From an uncultured Actinomycetes bacterium (GTDB taxonomy: Bacteria; Actinomycetota; Acidimicrobiia; Acidimicrobiales; Microtrichaceae): a DNA stretch of 16,806 bases. The stretch lies in NCBI GenBank assembly GCA_903953195.1, contig CAJBIS010000480.1, positions 1-16,806 of the forward strand, read 5' to 3'. The notes below the pieces were generated by a model. That model was not told where the DNA came from, did no database searches, and saw nothing but the letters and a program-made list of their open reading frames with translations. A program made the translations under genes and the position numbers. Shown in pieces: positions 1 through 6,635 of the stretch (position 1 is its first letter; every line of letters starts with the position of its first letter).

Positions 1-982
1 AGCGGTCGTTGCGCGCCCACGAGATGTGGACCGGCGCCTCGAAGCCGGCGACGAGCCGCTTGTAGGAGTTGACGGGCTGATTGGTGACGGCCGTGATCTC
101 GCCGGCGTGGCGCAGGACGCCGGCGATGAAGCTGCGGGCGACGGCGCTCAGCCCGTACTCGTCGTCGGCGTCGTAGAAGGCGTTGGTGTCGCCCTGCCAC
201 AGCGACAGGTGCGTGTGCATGCCGGAACCCTGCACGCCCTCCATCGGTTTCGGCATGAACGTGGCGTGCACGCCCGAGGCCATGGCGACCTCGCGCACGA
301 TCATGCGCAGCGCCATCACGTTGTCGGCCATGCCGAGGGCGTCGGTGTAGCGCAGGTCGATCTCGTGCTGCGAGGGAGCGTCCTCGTGGAAGGCGTACTC
401 GACGGGGATGCCCGTGGTCTCGAGTCGCTGGATGGTGCGACGTCGGATGTCGGAGGTCTCGTCGAACGTGGTGAGGTCGAAGTAGCTGGCGTGATCGAGC
501 GGCTGTGGCGCACCCGATGAGTCGTCCGAGGCGAGGTAGAAGTACTCGACCTCCGGCGCGCACATGAACTCGTACCCGGCCGCAGCGGCCTCGCGCAGGT
601 TGCGACGCAGGACCTGCCGGGGGTCGCCCTCGAACGGTGAGCCGTCCAGGTTGGCGATGTCGCAGTAGATGCGGGCGGTCATGTCCTCGCTGCGGTCACC
701 CGCCATCAGCTGGAACGAGTTCGGGTCGGGGAACGCGAGCACGTCGCTCTCCTGGACACGGCTGAACCCGTCGATCGCAGAACCATCGAACTGCACGCCC
801 TCCTCGAAGGCGGCGTCGAGTTCGACGGGCGAGATCGCCACCGACTTCAACTGGCCGAGCACGTCGGTGAACCACAGGCGCACGAGGCGCACGCGACGTT
901 CCTCGACGGTGCGCAGCACGTAGTCGCGCTGGTGTCCGGCGGTGGCGTCAGGGAGGTCGCCGAGGTTCATGTCTTCATCCAT
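1..982 (-). CDS. glnA: Glutamine synthetase type I (GSI), 3' part outside the window
   Basis: This enzyme makes glutamine from glutamate, ammonia and ATP in the cytoplasm. The visible 327 residues hold the N-terminal beta-grasp segment (RLWFTDVLGQLKSVAI, about 30-45), the FDGSAIDGF loop, the metal-binding PEVEYFYL strand, the EIDLRYTDALGMADNVM helix and the GSGMHTHLSLW motif. They end in NSYKRLVAGFEAPVHISWA, just before the substrate arginines. The overall pattern resembles mycobacterial GlnA2 and alpha-type GSI. The C-terminal region that would carry an adenylylation tyrosine lies outside, so control by adenylylation cannot be judged. ATG at 982 is chosen because it opens the conserved N-terminus and follows GGGGCGAG; an in-frame ATG at 970 is possible. 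A TACATT hexamer 8 bases upstream of 982 suggests a very short or absent leader. The gene is divergent from a type II glutamine synthetase. Confidence 0.93.
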   Translation of the reverse strand, partial: MDEDMNLGDLPDATAGHQRDYVLRTVEERRVRLVRLWFTDVLGQLKSVAISPVELDAAFEEGVQFDGSAIDGFSRVQESDVLAFPDPNSFQLMAGDRSEDMTARIYCDIANLDGSPFEGDPRQVLRRNLREAAAAGYEFMCAPEVEYFYLASDDSSGAPQPLDHASYFDLTTFDETSDIRRRTIQRLETTGIPVEYAFHEDAPSQHEIDLRYTDALGMADNVMALRMIVREVAMASGVHATFMPKPMEGVQGSGMHTHLSLWQGDTNAFYDADDEYGLSAVARSFIAGVLRHAGEITAVTNQPVNSYKRLVAGFEAPVHISWARNDR

Positions 983-990
983 CTCGCCCC

Positions 991-996
991 AATGTA
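991..996 (-). promoter_or_regulatory. Candidate -10 element of the type I glutamine synthetase gene
   Basis: Read on the minus strand the hexamer is TACATT, a good TANNNT match, ending 8 bases before the ATG at 982. Transcription would start at or within a base or two of the start codon. The GGGGCGAG between hexamer and ATG could also act as a ribosome binding site if the real start of transcription is further upstream. No convincing -35 was seen. Confidence 0.45.
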
Positions 997-1070
997 GGCA
1001 GTGGTCCGGCGCCGGGGCCACGGCGGACCGTGCGAGGGGTGTACCAGCCGTGGCGGTCGGACCAACAGGC

Positions 1071-1100
1071 GTGAACGGTCCAGTTCACAGAGCGTTCACA
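1071..1100. promoter_or_regulatory. Clustered GTGAAC/GTTCAC half-sites, candidate operator
   Basis: GTGAAC (1071-1076) and GTTCAC (1083-1088) form a perfect inverted repeat with a 6-base spacer. A second GTTCAC at 1094-1099 repeats the right arm in direct orientation with an 11-base period, and both right arms are followed by A. Such helical-turn spacing is typical of a bound regulator. The position between two nitrogen-assimilation genes suggests a nitrogen regulator. The half-sites are not a clean match to the actinobacterial GlnR consensus (GTNAC and GAAAC boxes with 6-base spacing), so the protein is unknown. Confidence 0.4.
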
Positions 1101-1220
1101 ATCGGGCAACGGCTCCGAAAACGCTCTCGGCGAGCCTGCACGGGCGTTCGGATCGGCCATCCGTTCCGGACAGTGCAAGTATCGGGCTGGTCTCACCATC
1201 GTGGTGCGGCGTCAACGTAG

Positions 1221-1228
1221 AGAAGGTG
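1221..1228 (+). promoter_or_regulatory. Ribosome binding site of the type II glutamine synthetase gene
   Basis: AGAAGGTG precedes the GTG at 1234 by 5 bases. It decides the start in favour of 1234 over the in-frame GTG at 1201, whose extra 11 residues are arginine-rich and unlike the family N-terminus. Confidence 0.6.
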
Positions 1229-1233
1229 ATCCT

Positions 1234-2247
1234 GTGGCATATCGGGCTGAATACATCTGGATCGACGGGACCGACCCGGTTCCGTTGATGCGTTCGAAGA
1301 CGAAGATCCTCGCCGATGGCGCCGAGCCGGGCATCTGGGGCTTCGACGGTTCGTCGACCAACCAGGCACCGGGTTCCAACTCGGACTGCGTGCTCCGTCC
1401 GGTGTTCACGTGTCCGGACCCGATCCGCGGTGGCGACGACATCCTCGTGCTCTGTGACGTGCTGATCCCCGAGACGATGGAACCGCACCCCACCAACACC
1501 CGCGCCGCGTGTGCTGCGGTCGCCGAGAAGTACGCGTCGTTCGACCCGTGGTTCGGCATGGAGCAGGAGTACACGTTCTTCAAGGAGGGCCGCCCGCTGG
1601 GCTGGCCGACCGAGGGCTACTACTACCCCGCTCCCCAGGGTCCGTACTACTGCGGCGTCGGCGCGGTGGAGATCGCCGGTCGTGACATCGTCGAGGCGCA
1701 CACCACGGCGTGCCTCGAGGCGGGCCTCGCCATCTCGGGCACCAACGCCGAGGTCATGCTCGGTCAGTGGGAGTACCAGATCGGCCCGGCGGGCACGATC
1801 GAGGTCGGCGACCACATGTGGATGGCTCGCTTCCTGCTCTACCGCATCGCCGAGGACTTCGGTGTGAACGCCTCGATCTCGGCGAAGCCGATCAAGGGCG
1901 ACTGGAACGGTGCGGGCTGCCACACCAACTTCTCGACCAAGCAGATGCGCGAGAGCTACGACCCGATCATCGCGGCGTGCGAGGCCATCGGCGCCGAGGG
2001 CAAGGTCGAGGAGCACCTCGCCGGCTACGGCCACGGTTATGAGGACCGGCTCACCGGTCTGCACGAGACGGCGCACTTCTCCGAGTTCCGCTACGGCGTC
2101 TCGGACCGCGGTGCCTCGATCCGCATCCCGTGGCAGGTCGCCCAGGACGGCAAGGGCTACATCGAGGATCGTCGCCCGAACGCCAACTGCGACCCGTACG
2201 TGGTGGCGCGGCTGATCACCGAGACGGTCTGCTCCGCAGCGAGCTGA
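1234..2247 (+). CDS. glnII: Glutamine synthetase type II (eukaryotic-like GSII)
   Basis: This is a second, structurally distinct glutamine synthetase catalysing ATP-dependent amidation of glutamate. The 337-residue product matches the normal GSII length. It shows the family motifs in order: YIWIDG (7-12), GFDGSST (36-42), GMEQEYTFF (108-116), GQWEYQIG (177-184), the diagnostic GDWNGAGCHTNFST (222-235), YGVSDRGASIRIP (287-299) and EDRRPNANCDPY (311-322). GSII enzymes are shorter than GSI, act as decamers in known cases and are not controlled by adenylylation. The start is GTG 1234 with AGAAGGTG before it. The gene is monocistronic, followed 35 bases later by a strong hairpin. In Streptomyces, Frankia and rhizobia GSII is usually induced by nitrogen limitation; here only the GTTCAC cluster hints at control. 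Confidence 0.96.
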   Translation: MAYRAEYIWIDGTDPVPLMRSKTKILADGAEPGIWGFDGSSTNQAPGSNSDCVLRPVFTCPDPIRGGDDILVLCDVLIPETMEPHPTNTRAACAAVAEKYASFDPWFGMEQEYTFFKEGRPLGWPTEGYYYPAPQGPYYCGVGAVEIAGRDIVEAHTTACLEAGLAISGTNAEVMLGQWEYQIGPAGTIEVGDHMWMARFLLYRIAEDFGVNASISAKPIKGDWNGAGCHTNFSTKQMRESYDPIIAACEAIGAEGKVEEHLAGYGHGYEDRLTGLHETAHFSEFRYGVSDRGASIRIPWQVAQDGKGYIEDRRPNANCDPYVVARLITETVCSAAS

Positions 2248-2282
2248 TCGGCACGCGACCCTCGGGTCGTGACGACACTCCG

Positions 2283-2310
2283 ACGTGGGGGCCCGTGAGG
2301 GCCCCCACGT
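2283..2310 (+). terminator. Hairpin terminator after the type II glutamine synthetase gene
   Basis: A perfect 12-base-pair stem (2283-2294 with 2299-2310) closes a GTGA tetraloop 35 bases after the stop codon. Only a few T residues follow, as is common for GC-rich actinobacterial terminators. The stem contains the GTG at 2285 that could formally open the next gene, which argues against that start. Confidence 0.75.
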
Positions 2311-2334
2311 TCGCGTCCCGACGCCGACGCGTCC

Positions 2335-2340
2335 TAGCCT
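2335..2340 (+). promoter_or_regulatory. Candidate -10 element of NAD+ synthetase (leaderless type)
   Basis: TAGCCT ends 7 bases before the GTG at 2348, so the expected transcription start coincides with the start codon. No Shine-Dalgarno sequence lies between. The same hexamer precedes the helicase gene on the other strand. Confidence 0.5.
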
Positions 2341-2347
2341 GACGCCC

Positions 2348-4093
2348 GTGCCGTCACTGCGGGTCGCCCTGTGTCAGCTCGACCTGACCGTCGGAGCGCT
2401 CGACGACAACGTCGACGCGATCGCCGCCGCGCACGCCCGGGCCGAGGCGGCGGGCGCCGACGTCGCGCTGTTCCCCGAGCTGGCGATCTCCGGGTACCCG
2501 CCCGAGGACCTGCTGTTGAAGCCGGGGTTCGTCGAGGACCAGACCGAGGCGCTGGAACGGCTCGCAACGCGGATCGAGGGTCACTGCGTGGCCGTTGTCG
2601 GCTGGGTCGAGGGGGCCCGACACCTCGGCGCCGACCCGCACGACCGCCACGACGGACCGTGGAACGCCGCCGCCGTGTTGCACGGCGGGCGGCTCGTCGG
2701 CAGCTACCGGAAGCAGGCGCTCCCCAACTACGCGGTGTTCGACGAGCAGCGCTACTTCGACGCCGGCGACGGCGCCCAGCCGTTCTTCTCGATCGCCGGC
2801 GTCACCTGCGCCGTGACGGTGTGTGAGGACGTGTGGGTCGACGACGGCCCGGCAGCGCACGCATGCGCGTCGGGCGCGCAGATCGTGCTGAACGTCAACG
2901 CCTCGCCCTTCCACTCCGGGAAGCAGGAGGTGCGCGAGTCGATGTTGCGCCGACGGGTCGCCGAGTGTGGTGCGCCGATCGCGTACGTGAACCTCGTGTC
3001 GGGTCAGGACGACCTGGTCTTCGACGGTGGATCGGTCGTCCTCGACGCCGATGGTTCGATCGTCAGTCGGCTGCCCCGATTCGTCGAGGCCGAGACGGTC
3101 GTCGACGTGGCGGTCGCCGACGGGACCGGGCTGCCGAGCCGAACCGTGATCGAGGTGACCGACGCGCCGGCGGCGCGACCGGATGCTCCGCCGGTGACTG
3201 TGGACGAGGTGCTCGACGGGCCCGCCGAGGTGTGGGAGGCGCTCGTGCTCGGCGTGCGGGACTACACCCGCAAGAACGGCTTCCGTGAGGTCACCCTCGG
3301 TCTGTCGGGCGGCGTCGACTCGGCGCTCGTCGCCGCGATCGCTGCCGACGCGCTCGGTCCCGCTGCCGTGCACGCCGTGCTGATGCCGTCGCGCTACTCG
3401 AGCGACCACTCCGTCTCGGACGCCGAGCAGCTGTCGATCAACCTCGGCATCGACGCCCGGACGATTCCGATCGAAGCCGCCCACCACGCATTCCTGGACA
3501 TGCTGGCACCGAGTTTCGAGGGCCTCGACGAGGACCTCACCGAGGAGAACCTGCAGTCACGCATCCGGGGCGTCACGCTCATGGCGCTCTCCAACAAGTT
3601 CGGCTGGTTGGTGCTCACCACCGGCAACAAGAGCGAGACCGCGGTCGGCTACTCGACGCTCTACGGCGACACGGCGGGTGGCCTCGCCGTCATCAAGGAC
3701 GTCCCGAAGCTGCTGGTCTACGAGCTGTGCCGCTGGCGCAACCGGCGCGATGGCGCGCCGGTGATCCCCGAGTCGATCCTGACGAAGCCGCCGTCCGCCG
3801 AGCTCCGACCGGACCAGCACGATCAACAGAGTCTGCCGCCGTACGAGGTGCTCGATCCGTTGATCGAGGCCTACGTCGATGGCGACCTCACCAGTGAGGA
3901 ACTCATCGCCGCAGGGCACGACCCCGAGCTGGTGGTGCGGATTGCGTCGCTGGTCGACCTCGCCGAGTACAAGCGTCGGCAGTCGCCGCCGGGCATCCGG
4001 ATCTCGCAGAAGGCGTTCGGCCGGGACCGGCGACTGCCGATCACGAACCGCTACCGGCCGAAGCGACCCATGGACCCGGGGGGAGCGTCGTGA
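2348..4093 (+). CDS. nadE: Glutamine-dependent NAD+ synthetase
   Basis: It converts deamido-NAD+ to NAD+ with ATP, drawing ammonia from glutamine: the last step of NAD biosynthesis. The 581 residues show two domains. The N-terminal nitrilase-like glutaminase has a Glu-Lys-Cys triad at E44 (FPELAISGYPPEDLL), K122 (GSYRKQALPNY) and C159 (VTVCEDVW). The C-terminal N-type ATP pyrophosphatase has the P-loop LGLSGGVDSAL (318-327) and the LTTGNKSETAVGYSTLYGD block (about 423-441). The length resembles the shorter glutamine-dependent forms rather than the roughly 680-residue mycobacterial enzyme. GTG 2348 opens the conserved PSLRVALCQLDLTVG start; the in-frame GTG 2285 lies inside the upstream hairpin. 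The stop codon overlaps the next start as GTGA, so the two genes are co-translated. Its use of glutamine links it functionally to the synthetases upstream. Confidence 0.95.
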   Translation: MPSLRVALCQLDLTVGALDDNVDAIAAAHARAEAAGADVALFPELAISGYPPEDLLLKPGFVEDQTEALERLATRIEGHCVAVVGWVEGARHLGADPHDRHDGPWNAAAVLHGGRLVGSYRKQALPNYAVFDEQRYFDAGDGAQPFFSIAGVTCAVTVCEDVWVDDGPAAHACASGAQIVLNVNASPFHSGKQEVRESMLRRRVAECGAPIAYVNLVSGQDDLVFDGGSVVLDADGSIVSRLPRFVEAETVVDVAVADGTGLPSRTVIEVTDAPAARPDAPPVTVDEVLDGPAEVWEALVLGVRDYTRKNGFREVTLGLSGGVDSALVAAIAADALGPAAVHAVLMPSRYSSDHSVSDAEQLSINLGIDARTIPIEAAHHAFLDMLAPSFEGLDEDLTEENLQSRIRGVTLMALSNKFGWLVLTTGNKSETAVGYSTLYGDTAGGLAVIKDVPKLLVYELCRWRNRRDGAPVIPESILTKPPSAELRPDQHDQQSLPPYEVLDPLIEAYVDGDLTSEELIAAGHDPELVVRIASLVDLAEYKRRQSPPGIRISQKAFGRDRRLPITNRYRPKRPMDPGGAS

Positions 4094-4614
4094 GTGACGG
4101 GCGGTTGCGCGAGGAACCCGACTTCGACGGTGGACTGGTCACGGGAGCGCTCCGGATGGGCCGGCTGGTCTGGGTCGAGCGATCGCTGGCCGCGGTGCTC
4201 GGCGACGCACTGCACCGCACCGACGATGACGGTCTCGTCGTCGACCTCGCCGAGCGGATTCGTGGGCACGTGGCGCGGGCGGCGCTGGTGGAGGCGCGAC
4301 TCCCGACGCTGCGCGAATTCCCGCTCGACACGCTCGTCGGGGGCGCCGGACTGGACGGCTGGGTGGCATTCCTGGCGGCGCAGGCCGGCGCCGATCCCGC
4401 GCACGTGCTCACGGCTCGCACGGTCGTTGCGGTACCGCTCCTGACCGATGGGTACGAGCGTGTGGTGGCGACGGCATCTCCGGTCGGGGCGCCGTCGGTC
4501 CGACGATCGTTGGGGCCGGTCGTGGCGGAGCTCCGGGCTGAGCTCGACCGACTTGAACTCGACGGCACTCCGGTGGTGCCGCCCGAGCCGACCCTCGAAT
4601 CGCTCGACCGCTGA
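4090..4614 (+). CDS. Conserved-looking protein of unknown function, coupled to NAD+ synthetase
   Basis: I do not recognise this 174-residue protein. It has strong codon bias like its neighbours and starts at GTG 4090, overlapping the NAD+ synthetase stop by 4 bases, so it is almost surely translated by coupling. The sequence is mostly helical: amphipathic stretches at about 15-42, 50-72, 86-100 and 138-157, with a Pro-rich tail (160-170). There is no signal peptide, membrane segment, cysteine or nucleotide-binding motif. The helices rich in Glu, Arg and His (for example LVWVERSLAAVLGDALHR and ERIRGHVARAALVEARLP) would suit a small helical bundle. I could not confirm a ferritin-like metal motif. 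Its coupling to NAD+ synthetase suggests a role near NAD or glutamine metabolism, by inference only. Confidence 0.8.
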   Translation: MSDGRLREEPDFDGGLVTGALRMGRLVWVERSLAAVLGDALHRTDDDGLVVDLAERIRGHVARAALVEARLPTLREFPLDTLVGGAGLDGWVAFLAAQAGADPAHVLTARTVVAVPLLTDGYERVVATASPVGAPSVRRSLGPVVAELRAELDRLELDGTPVVPPEPTLESLDR

Positions 4615-4693
4615 GCCGACCCCGGGGATCGCGCGACCAGCGTTGACATTGCCACGCTACGTGGTGGTCCGATGGGCCGCTCGGAGCACCTCG

Positions 4694-4733
4694 ACTGGGC
4701 CGTCCGGACCCAATCGGGCGCCCGGATCCCAGT
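4694..4733 (+). terminator. Interrupted hairpin downstream of the NAD+ synthetase operon, possible terminator
   Basis: ACTGGG (4694-4699) pairs with CCCAGT (4728-4733). Inside, GTCCGG (4702-4707) pairs with CCGGAT (4722-4727) with one G-T pair, and CCC (4709-4711) pairs with GGG (4716-4718) around an AATC loop. It lies 80 bases after the stop codon at 4614 and lacks a T tract, so it could instead be a regulatory structure of the sigma factor leader. Confidence 0.4.
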
Positions 4734-4794
4734 GCTGGCGCGGATTCCCGGACCGCCGGGCAGACGTCACGGTGGAGGGGGTTGACTCCACCCG

Positions 4795-4800
4795 TACAGT
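4795..4800 (+). promoter_or_regulatory. Candidate -10 element of the sigma factor gene
   Basis: TACAGT is the best TANNNT hexamer in the region, giving a predicted start near 4807 and a leader of about 94 bases. The nearby TTGACT at 4782 is only 7 bases upstream, too close to be its -35, and sits inside an inverted repeat that may be an operator. Confidence 0.4.
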
Positions 4801-4835
4801 AAACCTCTGCGCCGCACGCGTTTCGCCTGCGGTTC

Positions 4836-4866
4836 ACCCACTGCCGGTGGGTTCGCCCGATGGGCG
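4836..4866 (+). promoter_or_regulatory. Two tandem hairpins in the sigma factor 5' leader
   Basis: ACCCAC/GTGGGT (6 base pairs, 5-base loop) is followed one base later by CGCCC/GGGCG (5 base pairs, GAT loop). The second hairpin ends 34 bases before the start codon. They could attenuate transcription or stabilise the message; no known riboswitch was recognised. Confidence 0.4.
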
Positions 4867-4900
4867 GAGAACACGGCCGACGACGACGAAGAGGTGCGAC

Positions 4901-5839
4901 GTGGCAAAGGATCGAGTCGAACGTGATGAGGAAGACCTCGTCCGTCTCTACCTGACCGACATCGGTCAGTACCCGCTCCTGACGAAGGACGACGAGGTTC
5001 GCCTGGCCCAGGCGATCGAGAACGGCACGGCCGCTCGCGAGGAACTCGAGGCCAGCCCGAAGGGTCTGTCACCGGCTCGCAAGCGTGAGCTGCGAAAGGT
5101 TTCGCGTGAGGGCGAGAACGCCGAGCGCACCTTCGTGCAGTCGAACCTGCGTCTCGTGGTCTCGATCGCGAAGAAGTACCAGGCCTCCGGCCTGCCGCTG
5201 CTGGACCTCATCCAGGAGGGCAACCTCGGCCTCATGCACGCCGTCGAGAAGTTCGACTGGCGCAAGGGCTTCAAGTTCTCGACGTACGCCACCTGGTGGA
5301 TCCGTCAGGCCATCACCCGCGGCATCGCCAACACGGGCCGCACCATCCGGCTGCCCGTCCACGCCGGCGACACCCTCGCCCGTCTGCAGAAGGCACGGGC
5401 CCGCCTGGAACTGAAGCTGGGTCGCCCGGCCACGCTGTCGGAGCTCTCGGCCGAGGTCGAGATGCCCGAGGACAAGGTCACCGAGGCACTTCGGTTCGCC
5501 GCCGAGCCGCTCTCGCTCAGCGAGCCGCTCCGCGAGGACGGCGACGCCGAACTCGGTGACGTGGTCGAGGACCGTTCGGCCGAGTCGCCGTTCGAGGTGG
5601 CTGCCACCGCACTGCTGCCCGACGAGATCAGCCGACTGCTGTCGCCGCTCGACGAGCGCGAGCGCGAGATCCTCAAACTGCGTTTCGGTCTCGACCGCGG
5701 TGAGCCGCGCACGCTCGAGGAGGTCGGGGAGCACTTCAACCTGACCCGTGAGCGCATCCGCCAGATCGAGGCCCGGGCCATGTCGAAGCTGCGACACCCG
5801 TCCTCGGACACCGGCGCACGCGATCTGCTCGCCGTCTGA
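4901..5839 (+). CDS. RNA polymerase sigma-70 family factor, primary (group 1/2) type
   Basis: It directs RNA polymerase to promoters. The 312 residues contain region 1.2 (DLVRLYLTDIGQYPLLTKDDEVRLAQAIE, 12-40, broken here only by description), region 2 with core-binding SNLRLVVSIAKKY (81-93), DLIQEGNLGLM (102-112) and the -10-reading YATWWIRQAITRGIA (129-143), then region 3. Region 4 follows, with LDEREREILKLRFGLD (250-265) and the -35-binding helix-turn-helix LEEVGEHFNLTRERIRQIE (272-290). The extended acidic region 1.1 of a classical RpoD is missing and the N-terminus is only about 11 residues, so it may be a HrdB/SigB-like group 2 factor; whether it is the essential factor cannot be told here. 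GTG 4901 is chosen for its AGAGGTG site and the family N-terminus; the open frame runs much further upstream but without sigma-like sequence. Confidence 0.95.
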   Translation: MAKDRVERDEEDLVRLYLTDIGQYPLLTKDDEVRLAQAIENGTAAREELEASPKGLSPARKRELRKVSREGENAERTFVQSNLRLVVSIAKKYQASGLPLLDLIQEGNLGLMHAVEKFDWRKGFKFSTYATWWIRQAITRGIANTGRTIRLPVHAGDTLARLQKARARLELKLGRPATLSELSAEVEMPEDKVTEALRFAAEPLSLSEPLREDGDAELGDVVEDRSAESPFEVAATALLPDEISRLLSPLDEREREILKLRFGLDRGEPRTLEEVGEHFNLTRERIRQIEARAMSKLRHPSSDTGARDLLAV

Positions 5840-5856
5840 GTTCCCTCATCAGCGTC

Positions 5857-5874
5857 CCGGGCAGTTCGGCCCGG
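5857..5874 (+). terminator. Small GC hairpin after the sigma factor gene
   Basis: CCGGGC (5857-5862) pairs with GCCCGG (5869-5874) around an AGTTCG loop, 18 bases after the stop codon. There is no T tract. It is the only stem in the gap that could end the sigma transcript. Confidence 0.45.
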
Positions 5875-5885
5875 TGCATCGCAGC

Positions 5886-5910
5886 GTGAGTTCTCACTAG
5901 CGTTCCCACT
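5886..5910 (+). promoter_or_regulatory. Direct repeat GTTCYCACT and palindrome upstream of the Tad operon
   Basis: GTTCTCACT (5890-5898) and GTTCCCACT (5902-5910) form a direct repeat with a 12-base period. The first copy is also half of the palindrome GTGAG-TT-CTCAC (5886-5897). A TANNNT hexamer, TAGCGT, at 5898-5903 overlaps the repeat and would place transcription start near 5910, about 93 bases before the first tad gene. This looks like a promoter overlapped by an operator; the regulator is unknown. Confidence 0.35.
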
Positions 5911-5990
5911 GACGTCGTCGCGGCGCGCCCGCGGCCGTCACCCTGTTTCCCCCGTTCGGAGTCGCCGGTGCCACGCGCCCGGCGCGGTCC

Positions 5991-5998
5991 GAGGAGGG
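5991..5998 (+). promoter_or_regulatory. Ribosome binding site deciding the TTG start of tadZ
   Basis: GAGGAGGG is the strongest Shine-Dalgarno sequence of the window and lies 4 bases before the TTG at 6003. It supports the rare TTG start over the internal GTG at 6012. Confidence 0.6.
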
Positions 5999-6002
5999 TT
6001 CG

Positions 6003-6635
6003 TTGACCCTGCACGTGTTCTGGGGTGTGAAGGGTGGGTCCGGCGTGTCGGTGACGGCGGCGGCCGCTGCGCTCGAGGCGGCCGTGCACGAGCGCACGCT
6101 GCTCGTCGACCTCGCTGGTGATCAGCCGGCGGTCCTCGGCCTCGAGGAGCCCTCCGGACAGGGGGTGCTCGACTGGTGTGCGGCCGACACCGTCACCGTC
6201 GACGCACTGGCACGGCTCGAGGTCCCGGTGCGTGACGGGCTGAGCCTCCTGCCCTCGGGCGCAGGTAGGTCGTGTCCGCCGGATCGACTCACCGACCTCT
6301 GGACGGCGCTCGCCGTCGAGCACCGCACCGTGGTCGTTGACGCCGGCGTGCTGCCCGAGACGCCGGTCGTACCGGGCGGCCGGACGCTCCTGGTGATCCG
6401 GTCCTGCTATCTGGCACTGCGCCGGGCCAGTCGTCTCCGTGTGCGACCCGACGGCGTCGTCGTGGTGCTCGATCCCGGTCGGGCGCTCGACCGCCGCGAT
6501 GTCGGCGACGTGGTGGGTGCACCTGTTGCCGCCGCCATCGGCGTCGATCCGGCCGTGGCCCGGGCGGTGGATGCCGGCGTGTTGGCGCGCCGGGTCCCCC
6601 CGATGCTGCGCAACGCGGTGCGGCGGCTGTGGTGA
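6003..6635 (+). CDS. tadZ: TadZ/CpaE-like ATPase of the Tad pilus system
   Basis: This protein belongs to the MinD/ParA-like TadZ group, which places the Tad pilus machine in the cell; in actinobacteria it is often annotated as a septum-site-determining protein. The 210 residues open with FWGVKGGSGVSVTAAAAAL, a deviant Walker A motif (KGGSGVS, 10-16), then LLVDLAGDQPAVLGL (33-47, Walker A' type) and TVVVDAGVLPE (about 109-119) as the Walker B-like strand. The N-terminal receiver-like domain of many CpaE proteins is absent, so this is a short ATPase-only form. It is the first gene of a six-gene operon; its stop overlaps the tadA start as GTGA. The TTG start follows a strong GAGGAGGG site. Confidence 0.85.
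   Translation: MTLHVFWGVKGGSGVSVTAAAAALEAAVHERTLLVDLAGDQPAVLGLEEPSGQGVLDWCAADTVTVDALARLEVPVRDGLSLLPSGAGRSCPPDRLTDLWTALAVEHRTVVVDAGVLPETPVVPGGRTLLVIRSCYLALRRASRLRVRPDGVVVVLDPGRALDRRDVGDVVGAPVAAAIGVDPAVARAVDAGVLARRVPPMLRNAVRRLW

Larger units (their letters stand above)
983..1233. other. Divergent intergenic region between the two glutamine synthetase genes
   Basis: The 251 bases separate two divergent glutamine synthetase genes and should hold both promoters. I see no credible gene: the short open frames here cross into the flanking genes and have no family features. The visible content is the TACATT hexamer near the type I gene, the GTGAAC/GTTCAC repeat cluster at 1071-1100, and the AGAAGGTG ribosome binding site of the type II gene. 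No clear -10/-35 pair was found for the type II gene; TATCGG near 1180 is only a weak option. Confidence 0.6.
4615..4900 (+). promoter_or_regulatory. Structured intergenic and leader region before the sigma factor gene
   Basis: These 286 bases hold no credible gene but much structure. A TTGACA sits at 4643-4648, overlapping the flank of a small CCACG-CTA-CGTGG hairpin (4652-4664), without a good -10. An interrupted 15-base-pair hairpin follows at 4694-4733. At 4771-4791 an inverted repeat GGTGGAG/CTCCACC has TTGACT inside its loop and right arm, then TACAGT at 4795-4800, the best -10 candidate. Two tandem hairpins (4836-4852 and 4854-4866) sit in the predicted leader, and AGAGGTG before GTG 4901 is the ribosome binding site. 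The layout suggests a promoter with an approximately 94-base leader. Confidence 0.5.

Noticed and set aside
1096..2076. Long open frame on the minus strand across the type II glutamine synthetase gene
   Set aside because: It is a mirror of a strongly supported gene. Long antisense frames are expected at this GC content, and the translation is Arg/Val/Leu-rich with no motif.
2285..2347. NAD+ synthetase starting at GTG 2285
   Set aside because: The start lies inside the terminator hairpin of the previous gene and the added residues are not family-like.
2354..3487. 377-residue antisense frame in nadE
   Set aside because: It is a codon-bias shadow of a gene whose catalytic residues are all visible; the composition is low-information.
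4643..4673. TTGACA at 4643 as a complete promoter with TCCGAT at 4668
   Set aside because: The -10 lacks the key TA and the spacer is 19 bases. I keep TTGACA as a note in the leader region but do not call a promoter.
4448..4900. A longer sigma factor beginning at 4448, with about 150 extra N-terminal residues
   Set aside because: The extra part overlaps the coupled gene 4090-4614 and runs through the hairpin-rich leader. Its residues are Arg/Ser/Pro-rich and unlike region 1.1, and the GTG at 4901 has a good ribosome binding site.
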